Shown: positions 1-9,840 of the stretch, piece after piece
How the letters are laid out: each line of letters begins with the position of its first letter
How positions within the stretch are numbered: position 1 is the first letter of the stretch
Assembly: GCA_947683425.1 (NCBI GenBank)
Contig: CANTUQ010000031.1
Coordinates: forward strand, 8,505,001 to 8,569,000
Origin: Excoecaria cochinchinensis
Lineage: Eukaryota > Streptophyta > Magnoliopsida > Malpighiales > Euphorbiaceae
DNA length: 64,000 nt
Direction of reading: 5' to 3'
Notes under the pieces: generated by a model
What the model saw: only the letters and a program-made list of their open reading frames with translations
What the model was told of the DNA's origin: nothing
Databases searched by the model: none
Program-made: the position numbers and the translations under genes

Positions 1-971
1 CTATGGTGCTCCTCTACATCTACCTCGGGGTGCACTCCCCACTGATGACCCTGGAATGTTGCTGCCGGCTGATTTCCTCTGACTACGCGTCGATGCTGCT
101 CATCCCCTACTTTACGATGGTGGCCCTCTAGATCTCTTCCTCTGGCTATCTGTCCCACTAGCTTGACCTGGCTTTCTCTTTTGCTAAAATCGTGCTTGCC
201 TCTCTCCTTCATCATTCTGAGCTATTTCCACTTTAATGGCTGCTGCTACCAGAGATCTCAAAGTTGAGTGGTTCTGACCACTAACTATCTGCTTGATTTT
301 ATTGTGAAGGCCACGTTCAAACCTCTCCATCAATTTAGGTTGAGTCTTCAGCACCTCTTCCTCTAGGTAACCACTCAATCTCTCAAATTCTCTTTCATAC
401 TCTACCACTGATCTGTTGCCCTGTTTCAACCTCCAAAAAGCATCTTGCATTGTAGCTTTGTATTCTGCACCAATGTACTTCTTTTCGAATTGATTAATGA
501 AAAACTCCCAATTCAGCTGGTCATCTGGAGTATGTCTCCTCACAGAGTCCAGCCAAAAATATGCTGGACCCTGGAGTAAGGCCACTGTGCCCTCGTACTT
601 TTCCTCTGGAGTGTTGTGCAAAATTTCAAACAACCTCTTAACCCGGAACAACCACTCCTCCACTGATTCTGGAGTCACTGATTCCCTGCAAAAGAAATCC
701 TCAGCTCCCATCTTCTTAAGCTGCTCTTCCTTGGTGCTGGAGCGGCTGGTGGCATTAGCAACGGTTGCTGAGGCTGCAGTTGCTGATGTTGCTCCATTTC
801 AATGTGAATCCGATGTTGGATATAATCAGTCATCATGGTGAGAAACTCGGGTTGAGTAGGGGGAGGTGGCACTACAGAGGTGGATTGCTGTTGTGGAGTT
901 CCAGCTCGACCCACACTGGCCGAGGCTCCACTCTCACCGTCCCCAACACTGTAGCTTCGATCGGATGCCAT
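1..971 (-). pseudogene. gag of element A, frameshifted and with nonsense codons
   Basis: Encodes the retrotransposon Gag (capsid/nucleocapsid) precursor, which forms cytoplasmic virus-like particles. I place the start at ATG 971-969 (MASDRSYSVG), not at an ORF start 27 nt further upstream, because B and I begin with the same MASD block 6-9 nt after a TAG splice-acceptor-like sequence. An N-terminal Pro/Gln-rich tail is followed by the capsid homology region (GAEDFF, then FEILHNTPEEKYEGTVALLQ, then the WRLKQGNRSVVEYEREFERL segment). A frameshift near position 730 separates the two parts. A TAG at about 181-183 ends the second part, and more stops follow toward position 1. The zinc knuckle is not visible before the edge. 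Not functional as it stands. Confidence 0.8.
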
Positions 972-998
972 TTGATCACTATAACAAGGAGCAAGCAT
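972..998 (-). promoter_or_regulatory. predicted splice acceptor before gag of A
   Basis: On the minus strand a pyrimidine/G-rich stretch (TGCTTGCTCCTTGTTATAG) ends with AG at 980-979, seven bases before the gag ATG. The same sequence sits at the same place in element I, with variants in B, E and G, which suggests a conserved 3' splice site. Its partner would be the donor-like site near 3708 in the LTR. Confidence 0.5.
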
Positions 999-1091
999 AC
1001 ATCAGTATATAACGAAATATTCACTTCCATTGGCATGTATATACAATCGCTTAACTTAACCCACTCCGATCTTAGAATCGCCTAAACCTTC

Positions 1092-1103
1092 GCTCGGATA
1101 CCA
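1092..1103 (-). other. primer-binding site of A (tRNA-iMet type)
   Basis: Minus-strand TGGTATCCGAGC matches the 3' end complement of initiator-Met tRNA (TGGTATCAGAGC) with one mismatch. It lies seven bases downstream of the LTR end and would prime minus-strand DNA synthesis. Confidence 0.85.
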
Positions 1104-2544
1104 AAATAAATGTAATACCCTTATACCCTGTACGTATACTGCCATACTAACACTACCGTAGGATTACCAAGATCGGTTAATTGCCATTCATTTAAAAAAT
1201 TACGGGTCTTTTTTTTTCCTACACTCGTATTTATTAGCACTAAGTTCACTTAACACTTTATTCACTTATTCACTTTACATACCCTCTAACATTTGTATTT
1301 GCATTTACTTACTTATCGATGACCTATAACTGTCTTATTTACTATTCATTCAGTATAAATTTCGGCAGTATAACGGCTTGTAAATTGCACTACCCAAACC
1401 TGCAAGATCAAATATCCACAGCCCCGGCAAGGGCATAACAACATAATCATCCTATAACATACATCCCATCCGCCTTTCATCACTTTACCATAATAACATT
1501 CACACAGATAAATACGTCATCATAATAATATTACATGCCAATACATCCATAAACTAAGTATACATACATGCCACAAAAATACTATAAGACCTACAAAATA
1601 CAAAATAAATATCCTTCTCTTGGCTTGCTCCACGGACTGTGTATGCTGCTCCAGCCTACGGGGTACCTACACGCAGTCAAAAACAACTACGTACTGAGCA
1701 TTAGAATGCCCAGTGGTGGTTACCAATCTATAAATTTCCTAAGTAATGCTATTTAATTTAATCTACATAATTCATGTACATCTATTATTTTCACTTATTA
1801 TTATTATTAACATTTAATTCACTTAATTAACTTTTATGTTCATTTAATTAATTACTATATAAATCATATAAATATAATTTATGCACTTAATTACACAATT
1901 CACTTACTTAATTACATTATTTAATTAATTAACACACTAAATTCTTTAATTTACTATTTATTTCAAATTAATCATTTACCCCTCTTCACTTAATTCCATA
2001 TATATCCCTAACTTTTCTATTTATTCCATTTATGTCCTTTCTTTTCCATTTACTACCATTATGTCCCCACAATTACATAATTACCACTTATATCCTCACA
2101 TTTACTATAATTACTCTTATGTCCTCATTAATTTACATAATTACCAAAATGCCCTTATTTATCAATTATTTACACGATTTACCTCTTTTATTTCCATCAT
2201 CCACTTTTAACCTTATTTAACTTATTTAATTATAATTTTACCCTTTTTACCTTATTTTTCCACTCTTTAACTTACAATTTGCCAAATTATAATTTAGTCC
2301 CTATTTTATCACTTTCTCACTATTTCACTATTTTAACCTCATATTTTACCAAAATTACCATTTTACCCTTCCTTTTACACTTTTAACCAATTTTTACCAA
2401 TTTTTTGGAAAATTACCGTTTTACCCCTAAACTTTCTATTTACTTCATTTTAGTCCTGCTTTCACTCCAATTCACCAATTTCACTATTTTTTTTACCATT
2501 TCTATTATATATATTTATCAGAATGCCCCTAGTATGGACCCGGT

Positions 2545-2760
2545 AGAAAATCTACTGACCGGATATGCGGGACGTGGGTCCCACAGACCCATTTCACTAT
2601 AAAATAACCCCAGTGGGACCATTTTCACTGCACTACACTACATTGAACACTGAATATCACTTAACACTGAAAATTTCACTGTGATAAGCCGTCATTGGCC
2701 TATCAATAATGAGTCGCCATGACTTATACCGCGGTGTGGAATTCCTATGACTAGCCAATT
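2545..2760 (-). other. hairpin block in LTR A
   Basis: Contains GGGTCCCACAGACCC (2576-2590) and a stem of GATAAGCC with GGCCTATC around GTCATT (2683-2704). The equivalent stems in B and I have different bases but still pair, and all are followed or preceded by the shared words GTCCCGCATATC and CCGCGGT. This is a candidate structured RNA region. Confidence 0.5.
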
Positions 2761-3703
2761 ATATCCTGTACTAGATTTCACTACCAGACAGCTACTAAGG
2801 GCAATATTTTTTCAAAATTCATATAAATATCACATTATGTCAACATATAAAATTTGTCATACTTCTCATTTTCACTTACCTTTTCACACATGCACTCATT
2901 TATCATTACATAATTACTTTATAACATTAGATTTTATGTAACATCAAAATATACATATATACACTTAAGTTCACCATTCGGCTACAAATTCCACTTTTCA
3001 TACAATGCACTATAATTTTACTTAATCGCTCAATCATGCTTATTTCATGTTATACATGCCTCATATACCATTATTATACCATAATTTATCACATATTCCA
3101 ATTTATTACACATTATTCCATTCGGCCATTAACACACTCACACCATAAAAAAAATTTTTCTTGATTTCTTTCACTCCATCATGCATTCCACTTATTAAAC
3201 ATGTTATAACTATCATTTACATGCCTTAAATTACCTATAAATTCATTAAAATCCCTTAGATTCCATTCGGCCTCACTTAGGTTTTTCGTACCATATTGAT
3301 TTAATTTTATCTAATCATGTTTATACACTAATTTAAGTCCATTAAACATGAATATCAAGTTAGATTTAATTATACACATCTCTTTCACATACCTAACCTT
3401 AAACATAACCTAAAAATCAACACAACCATTAGGAAATAGATAGATTTAGTAACCACAAACCTTATATCCAAGCTTTATATCTCCCTAGAGTTGCTTTTCC
3501 TTCCCTTTTGCTTGTGAAACACCTTCCTCTCTTGATGAACCTACCATGGCCGAATAGAAAATAGCTCATATCATCAAAACCAAGCCTCAAATCAAAACTC
3601 TAACTTCATAAACGTGTTCTACAGCCCCAAAAACCTTAGTAGCGACCAATGAAAAAATTTTTAAACCCCTAAATCATGTACCCAAAAATACACCATAAAC
3701 TTT

Positions 3704-3711
3704 GCTTACTT
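3704..3711 (-). promoter_or_regulatory. weak splice donor-like site, LTR A
   Basis: Minus-strand AAGTAAGC occupies the place where I has GAGGTAAGTG and B has GAGGTAAGTG. It is a weaker match to the donor consensus. Confidence 0.35.
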
Positions 3712-3928
3712 GTTTTCTCAACTTTCAGTGTACCAAATGAATTCAAATCACTTCCAAACGATTGTAGAGGAGCTGAACTTTAGGTAGGGAGCTAATATTT
3801 GAGGAGAAATTGGAGTAGAAGAAAAGAAAAATGGAGGAGAAAGTGGAAAAGAGCATTCGGTCTGGAGGAAGAAGATGGAGGCCGACTTTGGCTGGATTTT
3901 TCTAGAGAAATCCAGCCACTTCCCTTCC

Positions 3929-3935
3929 TTATATA
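3929..3935 (-). promoter_or_regulatory. TATA box of LTR A
   Basis: Minus-strand TATATAAGG lies about 700 bp into the LTR. It is followed about 20-25 bp later by ATTTCTCTAGA, the same arrangement as in I. This is the likely retrotransposon promoter core. Confidence 0.6.
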
Positions 3936-4670
3936 GGCCTCCATGAACCAAACCGATCCAACCGAAGTGGTCCGACCGATTTAAACAAAAATTTTAGTTT
4001 TTTGGTTCATTTGTACTTTTCTTAAGCATCTATATGTTCCTCTCATTATTTTCATTTCTAACAAATTCCATTGACTTTATAACATCGAAAGGAGGCTCCC
4101 TGCAAATTTTTAGTTCAATCGGAGCTCATTTAGGCACCGGTTCAACTAAACCGGTTCGATTCGATCAATTTTTCTTATACCGTAAAATACAACTCTAAAG
4201 CTGTCAAAATTCACATATAACACTCCCACTATCTTATTTTACACACTCAATATATATTTGGCCAACTAAACCTCTAAAAACCCTTTGGTCAAACCTCAGT
4301 CAAATCCCCGATTCAAATTGAACCGAACCGAAGGCCAAATTTAAACTGACTTTCTGAAGCTGTTTTAGCTCCGTTTTCACTTCTGATTTCGCCACTAGAT
4401 TCCTTATGACCCACAGATCATTTTTCCGAAATTTAAAATTTTTGGCCGCCGGATAGCCGGGGTCCGCTACATGACCAGCCCGGTGTCACCTGATCCGGAA
4501 CCACTATAATTCAACACACTTATCACTATAGTTTGACACTGATAAACTCACTCCCTACACAGTTTGACGCTGCGATTCTTATGGTGATACTGGAATTACA
4601 CTTTGACACTACTAGACTGGTATTTGGGCTATTAAAGGATCACCCTGCCCAAAATCTCCATCAACTTCTG

Positions 4671-4718
4671 CACCTGCACGAATGAAACACCCGTGCTAAG
4701 CGAATACGCTTAGTGGGG
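4671..4718 (-). other. double stem-loop motif, copy 1 (LTR C)
   Basis: Contains the stem CTAAGCG with CGCTTAG, here one base off as GCGAATACGC, and a neighbouring CACG/CCGTG pair. The same pair of inverted repeats recurs in E, J1, G, K and D near the LTR 3' end. Confidence 0.65.
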
Positions 4719-4939
4719 AAACACAAAAGCAAAACGACCAGCCACAGTGGCATCAACAGAAAGTCACATGCTCATGGCCCAAACAGAATAATGAATTCTT
4801 ATTAAATAATTCAAAACATGAAGGTACATTTGCTTCATCATACTCATATATTCATATACTTTAAATAAAACCATAACTATGCGCATTATTCCCAATTTTC
4901 ACGTTAACAATCATAAACCTGCTCATACAAAACAGTGGA

Positions 4940-5164
4940 TAACGAGCAAATGCATAGATACCTGAGGGCATCAACAATTCATTCATAATGCATGGATACC
5001 CGAAGGTATCAAAATCATTCTTTTCTTTTGTTTTAAAAGCATTTTTGCATGGCATCTTAAACAAGATCCAAGACAGAAGGATCATGAGGATCCGATCGGG
5101 GACCTGATCAGGGTTCAAATCATAGTGGGGCTGCAGCTACAGAAGCTCTATTAGGCATGCCTAA
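4940..5164 (-). other. hairpin ladder and palindrome, LTR C
   Basis: A run of short inverted repeats includes GATACCCGAAGGTATC (4995-5010), which as element RNA is a GAUACC stem closing a C(UUCG)G tetraloop. Others are GATACCTGAGGGCATC and GATCCAAGACAGAAGGATC. The block ends with the perfect palindrome TTAGGCATGCCTAA (5151-5164) beside CTATCCAC. Confidence 0.6.
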
Positions 5165-5318
5165 CTATCCACTTATTTGACACTAGCAGGTCATACATAA
5201 TTCACCAAATCACATTCATATAATTCATAAAATTGTCCATGCATACTTCTAAAAGCATCACAAGTTCGGAAACTAAACTTCGAAAGCATAAAAGAAAACT
5301 CAAGTTGAAGCCAGGAGG

Positions 5319-5590
5319 TGTCGCGCTCGCGACAGAGGCGAAACTTGCCCCAGGTCGCGATTGCGGTAGTCTTCACGCTCGCCCGAAGACAGAAACACAT
5401 CTCACTGTCACACTCGCGATAGTGAATGGCCAGTATAATCCATCACACTTGCGCGCAGGCGCGCGCTCGTGACAGAGGATTGCCCAAATCCGCTGGGCAG
5501 CCGAACGCTCTGTCGCGCTTGTGACATAGAGCTCTCGCTATCGTGGCTCGGCAACCCAACGCTCAGCCATGTGTAAGGGCTGAATTCATC
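5319..5590 (-). repeat. CpG-rich palindrome array, LTR C
   Basis: Begins with TGTCGCGCTCGCGACA (7-bp arms) and continues with decayed relatives such as CACTCGCGATAGTG and TGTCGCGCTTGTGACA. It lies 1066-1337 bp from the LTR start, the same offset as in E, G and K. Confidence 0.65.
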
Positions 5591-6195
5591 GAGCTCTATC
5601 ATGAGTGCAACACTATTGTGATTTCCAGCTCCTACACGAAAATCTGCAGAAAATCGCACTCCTAAAATCACCCAAACCTCCAATTGACTTCAAACCTCAA
5701 CCCCACACAAATTGATCATTCAAATCATCTTAATTACCCTAAAACCCAACTTTCAAACCACAATCAATAATTTAATTACACAACTAACATCATTAAAATC
5801 CTCACTTTAGAAAACTAGAAATTTCTCTCTAAGTTCAACCACAGATTCATTTCTTGGTTCAATTACTTATCATCCAAGCATCTCAACCCAAAATAACCAT
5901 TACCCACAACATTTACATACAAATACACATATTATGTCTCATCAATTACAAGCAATTCAACAAAGGACACAAAATCACATAAAATGCACAAAGAAAACAT
6001 AAATTCCCAAACCTTAGATTCCTATGCTCCAATCAAGGGGCTTCGCTTCCACTTGCTATCTCCTTGCCCTTAGGCTCTCTAGGAGGGATTTCTGGGCCAA
6101 AACACCAATCAAAACAGAATTTAAAACTCTAACCCCAAACACTAAAAATAACCAAATTCAAAAGAAAGAAGAAGATAAGGAAGAAGAAATAGCTA

Positions 6196-6206
6196 CCACT
6201 TACCAA
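6196..6206 (-). promoter_or_regulatory. splice donor-like site, LTR C
   Basis: Minus-strand TTGGTAAGTGG has its GT at 6203-6202, 453 bp from the LTR start. D, H and K have a donor at 455-458 bp. Confidence 0.55.
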
Positions 6207-6656
6207 ACCAGCTTAGAACTACCCAAAACTCACCAAAACTTACAACTAAAGGGGAAATTAAGAGGAAACAAAAGGGTAAAAAGGAAGAAGAAGAAAAAAG
6301 TGGCATGGAGAGGAGAAAGAAGAAAGGGAACGAGATAAGGAAAAAGAAAAAACCAGCCGTCCCTCACTCTCTCTTCACAATAAAAACCCTCCCCCTCTCA
6401 TGCCACATGGCAACACCTCATAGGAGAACTTCCCCATCATACTCCCAACTATTATCCTTTCTCATACACCTAAAACCAACCTTACTAACACATCCTAATC
6501 CCATACACACACTCACACCCAAGCAAAACCCCAAACTATAAAACAAACATAACTTAAACCATAACACATACTCAAAAATAACACACGCCAAAATTATACA
6601 TACAAAATCACACACAAACAAGGCTCAAACTACTAGGGTCGGAACGGGGCGTTATA

Positions 6657-6694
6657 ATACTCCCCTCCTCAACAGAATTTTATCCTCGAAATTC
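6657..6694 (-). other. polypurine tract and 3' hairpin of C
   Basis: Minus strand has a GAGGAGGGGAGTAT-type purine tract abutting the LTR. Just before it is the inverted repeat GAATTTTATCCTCGAAATTC, a decayed version of the arm-loop-arm sequence seen in B, E, G and I. Confidence 0.7.
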
Positions 6695-7718
6695 TCACCT
6701 AATCCAAATAACTGAGGATGTTGAGCTCTCATAACCTCTTCTGGTTCCCAAGTCGCTTCTTCGATTCCATGATGCTTCCAAAGTACCTTAACTAAAGGGA
6801 TTTGCTTGCTACAGAGCTATTTTACCTCTCTAGCTAAAATTTCCTTCGGTTCCTCATCAAATGAAAAATCTGGCTAAACCTGTATATCTTGCACTGCTAA
6901 CATATGAGATGGATCTAATCGGTAGCGATGGAGCATAGACATGTGAAAAACATCGTGCAATTTAGCTAACTCCACCAGCAACGCTAACCGATACGCTACC
7001 GGGCAAATCTTTTCCAAGATCTCGTAAGCCACAATAAACCGAGGACTCAATTTCCCCTTCTTACCAAATCGAAGAACTTTTCACCAAGGCTATACTTTCA
7101 AGAATACCTTGTCGCCAATCTCATATCGGATATCCCTTCGCCTCAAATTGGCATAAGACCGTTGTCTATCTTTAGCTGCCTTCAAATTCCGTTGCACAAC
7201 TCTAACTTTCTCTTTAGTGTCTTTAACTATCTCCGGGATCATTCTCATAACTCCGTCCAACACACTGGGGTTCTACATCTCCGTCCGTAAAGAGCTTCAT
7301 AGGGAGCCATTCCAATACTTGCTTGATGACTATTATTGTATGCAAACTCCATTAAAGGCACATACTTATCCCAACTACCTGAAAACTCCAAAGCACACCC
7401 TCGAAGCATATCTTCAAGAACCTGGATAACCCTTTTTGATTGACCATCGGTTTGAGGGTGAAATGCAGCGTTAAAATTTAACCGAGTACCCAAAGTTGAC
7501 TGTAATTCCTTCCAAAACTTGGACATAAACCTTGGATCCCAATCAAACACAATAGAGAGCAGAACTCCGTGAAGCCTTATTATCTCATTCACATAGATCT
7601 CTGCCAACTTATCCACGAAGTAGTCTAACCGAACTGGCAAGAAGTGTGCTGACTTAGACAATCAATCGACTATCACCCACACTGAATCATGCTTGCACTG
7701 TGTCAATGGTAAACCAAC
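6695..7718 (-). pseudogene. pol 3' end of C: integrase core and chromodomain, broken
   Basis: The integrase core is readable at 7661-7245 on the minus strand: KSAHFLPVRLDY, then a DPRF segment holding the second catalytic Asp, then DGQSKRVIQ, where the third catalytic residue (Glu in B, D and E) is Lys. APYEALYGRRCRTPVCW follows, then a GPY-like segment and a chromodomain ending in EEATWEPE. Stops lie in the chromodomain part. The 5' side ends at 7718, where element F was inserted. Integrase would insert the cDNA, and the chromodomain would direct it to marked chromatin, but this copy cannot. Confidence 0.75.
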
Positions 7719-9520
7719 TGATAACTTCAATTTAATATTTAGTTTTATTAGTATTTTCGCATGACTTTTGGGTTTTTATTTGTGTTTATTGTTATGTCAT
7801 GATTACTTTTGGTTAATTTTGTTAATTATAGTTAAATTAGATTTTTATGCATTTTGGGGAGCATTTTAATAGAGTTTGAATAGTGATTGCAGGATATTTT
7901 TAGGTACCTCACGGCCACAACCAAATGGTTGTGACCCTGACATATGAATTGAGCAAGGGAAGAACTCTAGTTATACCTACCTCACAGTCACAACCAAATG
8001 GTTGTGACCGTGACATTTGAATTTATCCGGCAGAAAGCATTGAGAAGGTACCTCACGGTGGTAACACTTCTGGTTGTCACCGTGACATTAAATCTTGCAA
8101 GACAGAATCAAAGGCTGGGGTACCTCACTGTGGCAACAAAAGTCATTGCCACCGTGACATAAAGAATTTCTAGACAGTAGCTGAAGTTGAGCATCTCACG
8201 GTGGTAACAAAGTTGGTTGCCACCGCGACCCCCTCATGTGCATCCAGCAGATCCGTTCCTTCGACAGTCTCATGGTGACAACCATTTGGTTGCCACTATG
8301 ACCCATGATACCTCACGGTGGCAAGCACTTCATTGCCACTATGACCCTCGAGATCTATAAATTTAAAATTTGTTTTTTTGGCTGGAGAGAGTAATTTTTT
8401 AGGAGTTTTTCAATTAGGGGTTTCGAGATCTGGAATTTCTCTAAGTTTTTCTATTATTCTTAATTAGGGTTTCAATATTTTTCTTCATATTTAAAATTAC
8501 AAGTTGAGAGAATTACATAAAAAACGCATAGATAAATTTCTATTCACAATAATTATTTTTGGATTTCCATAGTCTTGAGCTATTTTCCATCGAAGATGGG
8601 AAGAAGATTGGAGAATGTGGGATTCAATCAGGATTTCTTCCTCAATGAATTTCTGGGTTTATTCTTTCCTTTTTCCTCTTAATTTTTTAATGGATTATGA
8701 ATAGTCTTATAGTTGTTTGGGGGATCTTTGAATCCCCTACCCATGATGTGAATTTTGAACATCTTTTGGATTTATTTATATCAATGAAAGTTTTATCTCA
8801 CTGTTGCTTATTGATTAATTTATGGTGTTTATTTTCTCAAGTTATTTTCCAGCTTTGACGTATGGTTTTTATCATGTATCTTTATTTGATGTCTAGCTTG
8901 TGTGGATTGAAGGCTATGAATATTTTTACTCAATTTTTATATCATGTATGTTGTATCTTATGGATGACTTCGGAAAGGGAATCTAGATGTGTAGGATTTT
9001 ATGATTTAAAATTAGAGGAGGGAGGGAGATAAATGAGTTCTGGGTTGTTTGGCTCCAAAATGGGAAAACAAATCGAACTTAGGATTTCAGACTCGCGCTT
9101 ATGTTAATTGTATGGCTTGCTCTGGAATGGGATGCTTGGTCCGAAGTGTTATCTCAATTCATTCGTTTATGTTTTCTTAGATTAAATTAATTCACATTTG
9201 GGTACGGGGTGGTAAGTGAACCCGAGCAACGTTTCTTTTATATCTATTTCTCTTACTTGTTAATTCCTTTGCTATTATTTCATTTTTGCCAAAAATTACT
9301 GTCAGTTTCGTTTATTAAATTCTATTTGCATGTTTTGAATATTTAATTCCATTATTTTTAATTAATAGATAACTTATTCAAATCAATCAATTGGGAATTC
9401 TTTAGCATACACTTGATTTTCATAACTTGCACACACAATCCCTTGGGTATGATAACTCGGGGTCCTAATTATACCTCACTTTATTATTTACCGATTCAGT
9501 ACACTTGCTGAGAACGTGTT
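7719..9520 (+). repeat. 5' LTR of element F
   Basis: Runs from TGATAACTTC to about GAACGTGTTA, eight bases before the primer site. The 3' boundary is inferred because no second LTR is present. It carries a 72-bp palindromic repeat array in its first third. The rest (8350-9520) is T-rich sequence in which I recognise nothing else. Confidence 0.6.
7909..8344 (+). repeat. 72-bp tandem palindrome array, LTR F
   Basis: Seven units start at 7909, 7982, 8053, 8125, 8196, 8270 and 8313. Each is a 32-33 nt inverted repeat of the form TCACGGT..ACAACC / GGTTGT.ACCGTGA. Spacers share GCAGAA and GGTACC words. Unit, spacers and period match the arrays in both LTRs of element E, although F belongs to a different lineage. 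Confidence 0.85.
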
Positions 9521-9527
9521 AAGTTTT

Positions 9528-9545
9528 TGGCGCCATTGCCGGGGA
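9528..9545 (+). other. primer-binding site of F (tRNA-Asp)
   Basis: TGGCGCCATTGCCGGGGA is complementary to the 3' end of tRNA-Asp with one difference from TGGCGCCGTTGCCGGGGA. This separates F from the Met-primed elements around it. Confidence 0.85.
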
Positions 9546-9636
9546 TTGGCGTTGTTTGTGAGTTTTGATTGTTATTTGTATGTGTTTTCTTTTTCTTATT
9601 TTATTTTTACTTATTCTTTTCAAGTAATCGTAGTAC

Positions 9637-9840
9637 ATGAACAGATTGAGACAAGGGCAAATCATACCCTATGATCCTGAAATCGAGAGGACTTTACATC
9701 AACGTAGGAGAGATAATAGAGAGAATAATATGGAAGATCCTCCTATTGATGAATTTCCTCCCGAGAATGAACAAGTGCTGAGGGCACAAGAAGAAATGCT
9801 GGGTAGGTATAGGGAAGAGGTACCTAGGCTGAGGACGATA
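9637..9840 (+). pseudogene. start of element F ORF, truncated and fused to D pol
   Basis: About 65 codons from MNRLRQGQIIPYDPEIERTL are charged, with acidic and Arg-rich stretches, as at the start of gag-like ORFs of tRNA-Asp elements. The frame continues without a stop into Tekay-like protein (CLRKGCEAFLALVLDSKRE...), which in element E sits between protease and RT. The fusion is in frame, giving one reading frame from 9637 to 10311. I take it as a deletion or recombination product, not a functional gene. Confidence 0.55.

Larger units (their letters stand above)
1..4636 (-). mobile_element. Element A: partial Ty3/gypsy (Tekay-like) retrotransposon, 5' part
   Basis: The minus strand reads LTR, primer-binding site and gag, then runs off the left edge, so pol and the 3' LTR are outside the window. 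The LTR start next to element C reads TTTAATAGCCC where relatives B and I have TGTAATAGCC or TGTAGTGGCC, so its terminal TG has mutated. A abuts the LTR of C about 35 bp beyond C's double-hairpin motif and appears to have inserted there; the other half of that target would lie left of the window. Its LTR family is shared with B and I, as shown by a similar start, similar 3' half and similar hairpin block. Confidence 0.8.
1111..4636 (-). repeat. 5' LTR of element A
   Basis: In element orientation this ends GGGTATTACA, just before the primer site. The first part carries a TATA box and the GGCCGAAT-like leader shared with B and I. The last 1.4 kb is very AT-rich with reiterated TGTAAT/ATTACA words. 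There is no other gene in this 3.5 kb. The hairpin block at about 2545-2760 matches those of B and I in position and partly in sequence. Confidence 0.8.
4637..6656 (-). repeat. 3' LTR of element C (truncated)
   Basis: Element orientation begins TATAACGCCCC (normal TG mutated to TA) immediately after the polypurine tract. The LTR 3' end is missing because of element A. No gene is present in these 2 kb; the ORFs at 5233-5683 are readings through the palindromes. Confidence 0.75.
4637..7718 (-). mobile_element. Element C: fragment with 3' LTR and pol end
   Basis: The minus strand carries the end of integrase, a chromodomain, a polypurine tract and a 3' LTR. The LTR is cut on the left by element A, and pol is cut on the right by element F at 7719. 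With H it is among the oldest layers. Its LTR has the full set of branch features (donor, palindrome array, hairpin ladder, double stem-loop). Confidence 0.75.
7719..9840 (+). mobile_element. Element F: 5' part of a tRNA-Asp-primed LTR retrotransposon
   Basis: Starts TGATAACTTC right after CCAAC (possible TSD) within the pol of C. It has an LTR of about 1.8 kb, a primer site complementary to tRNA-Asp, an untranslated leader and the start of an ORF, and then switches to Tekay-like pol of D near 9840. The primer type and ORF start fit Athila/Tat-type or related non-autonomous elements; I cannot tell which. The 3' half is absent. Confidence 0.65.
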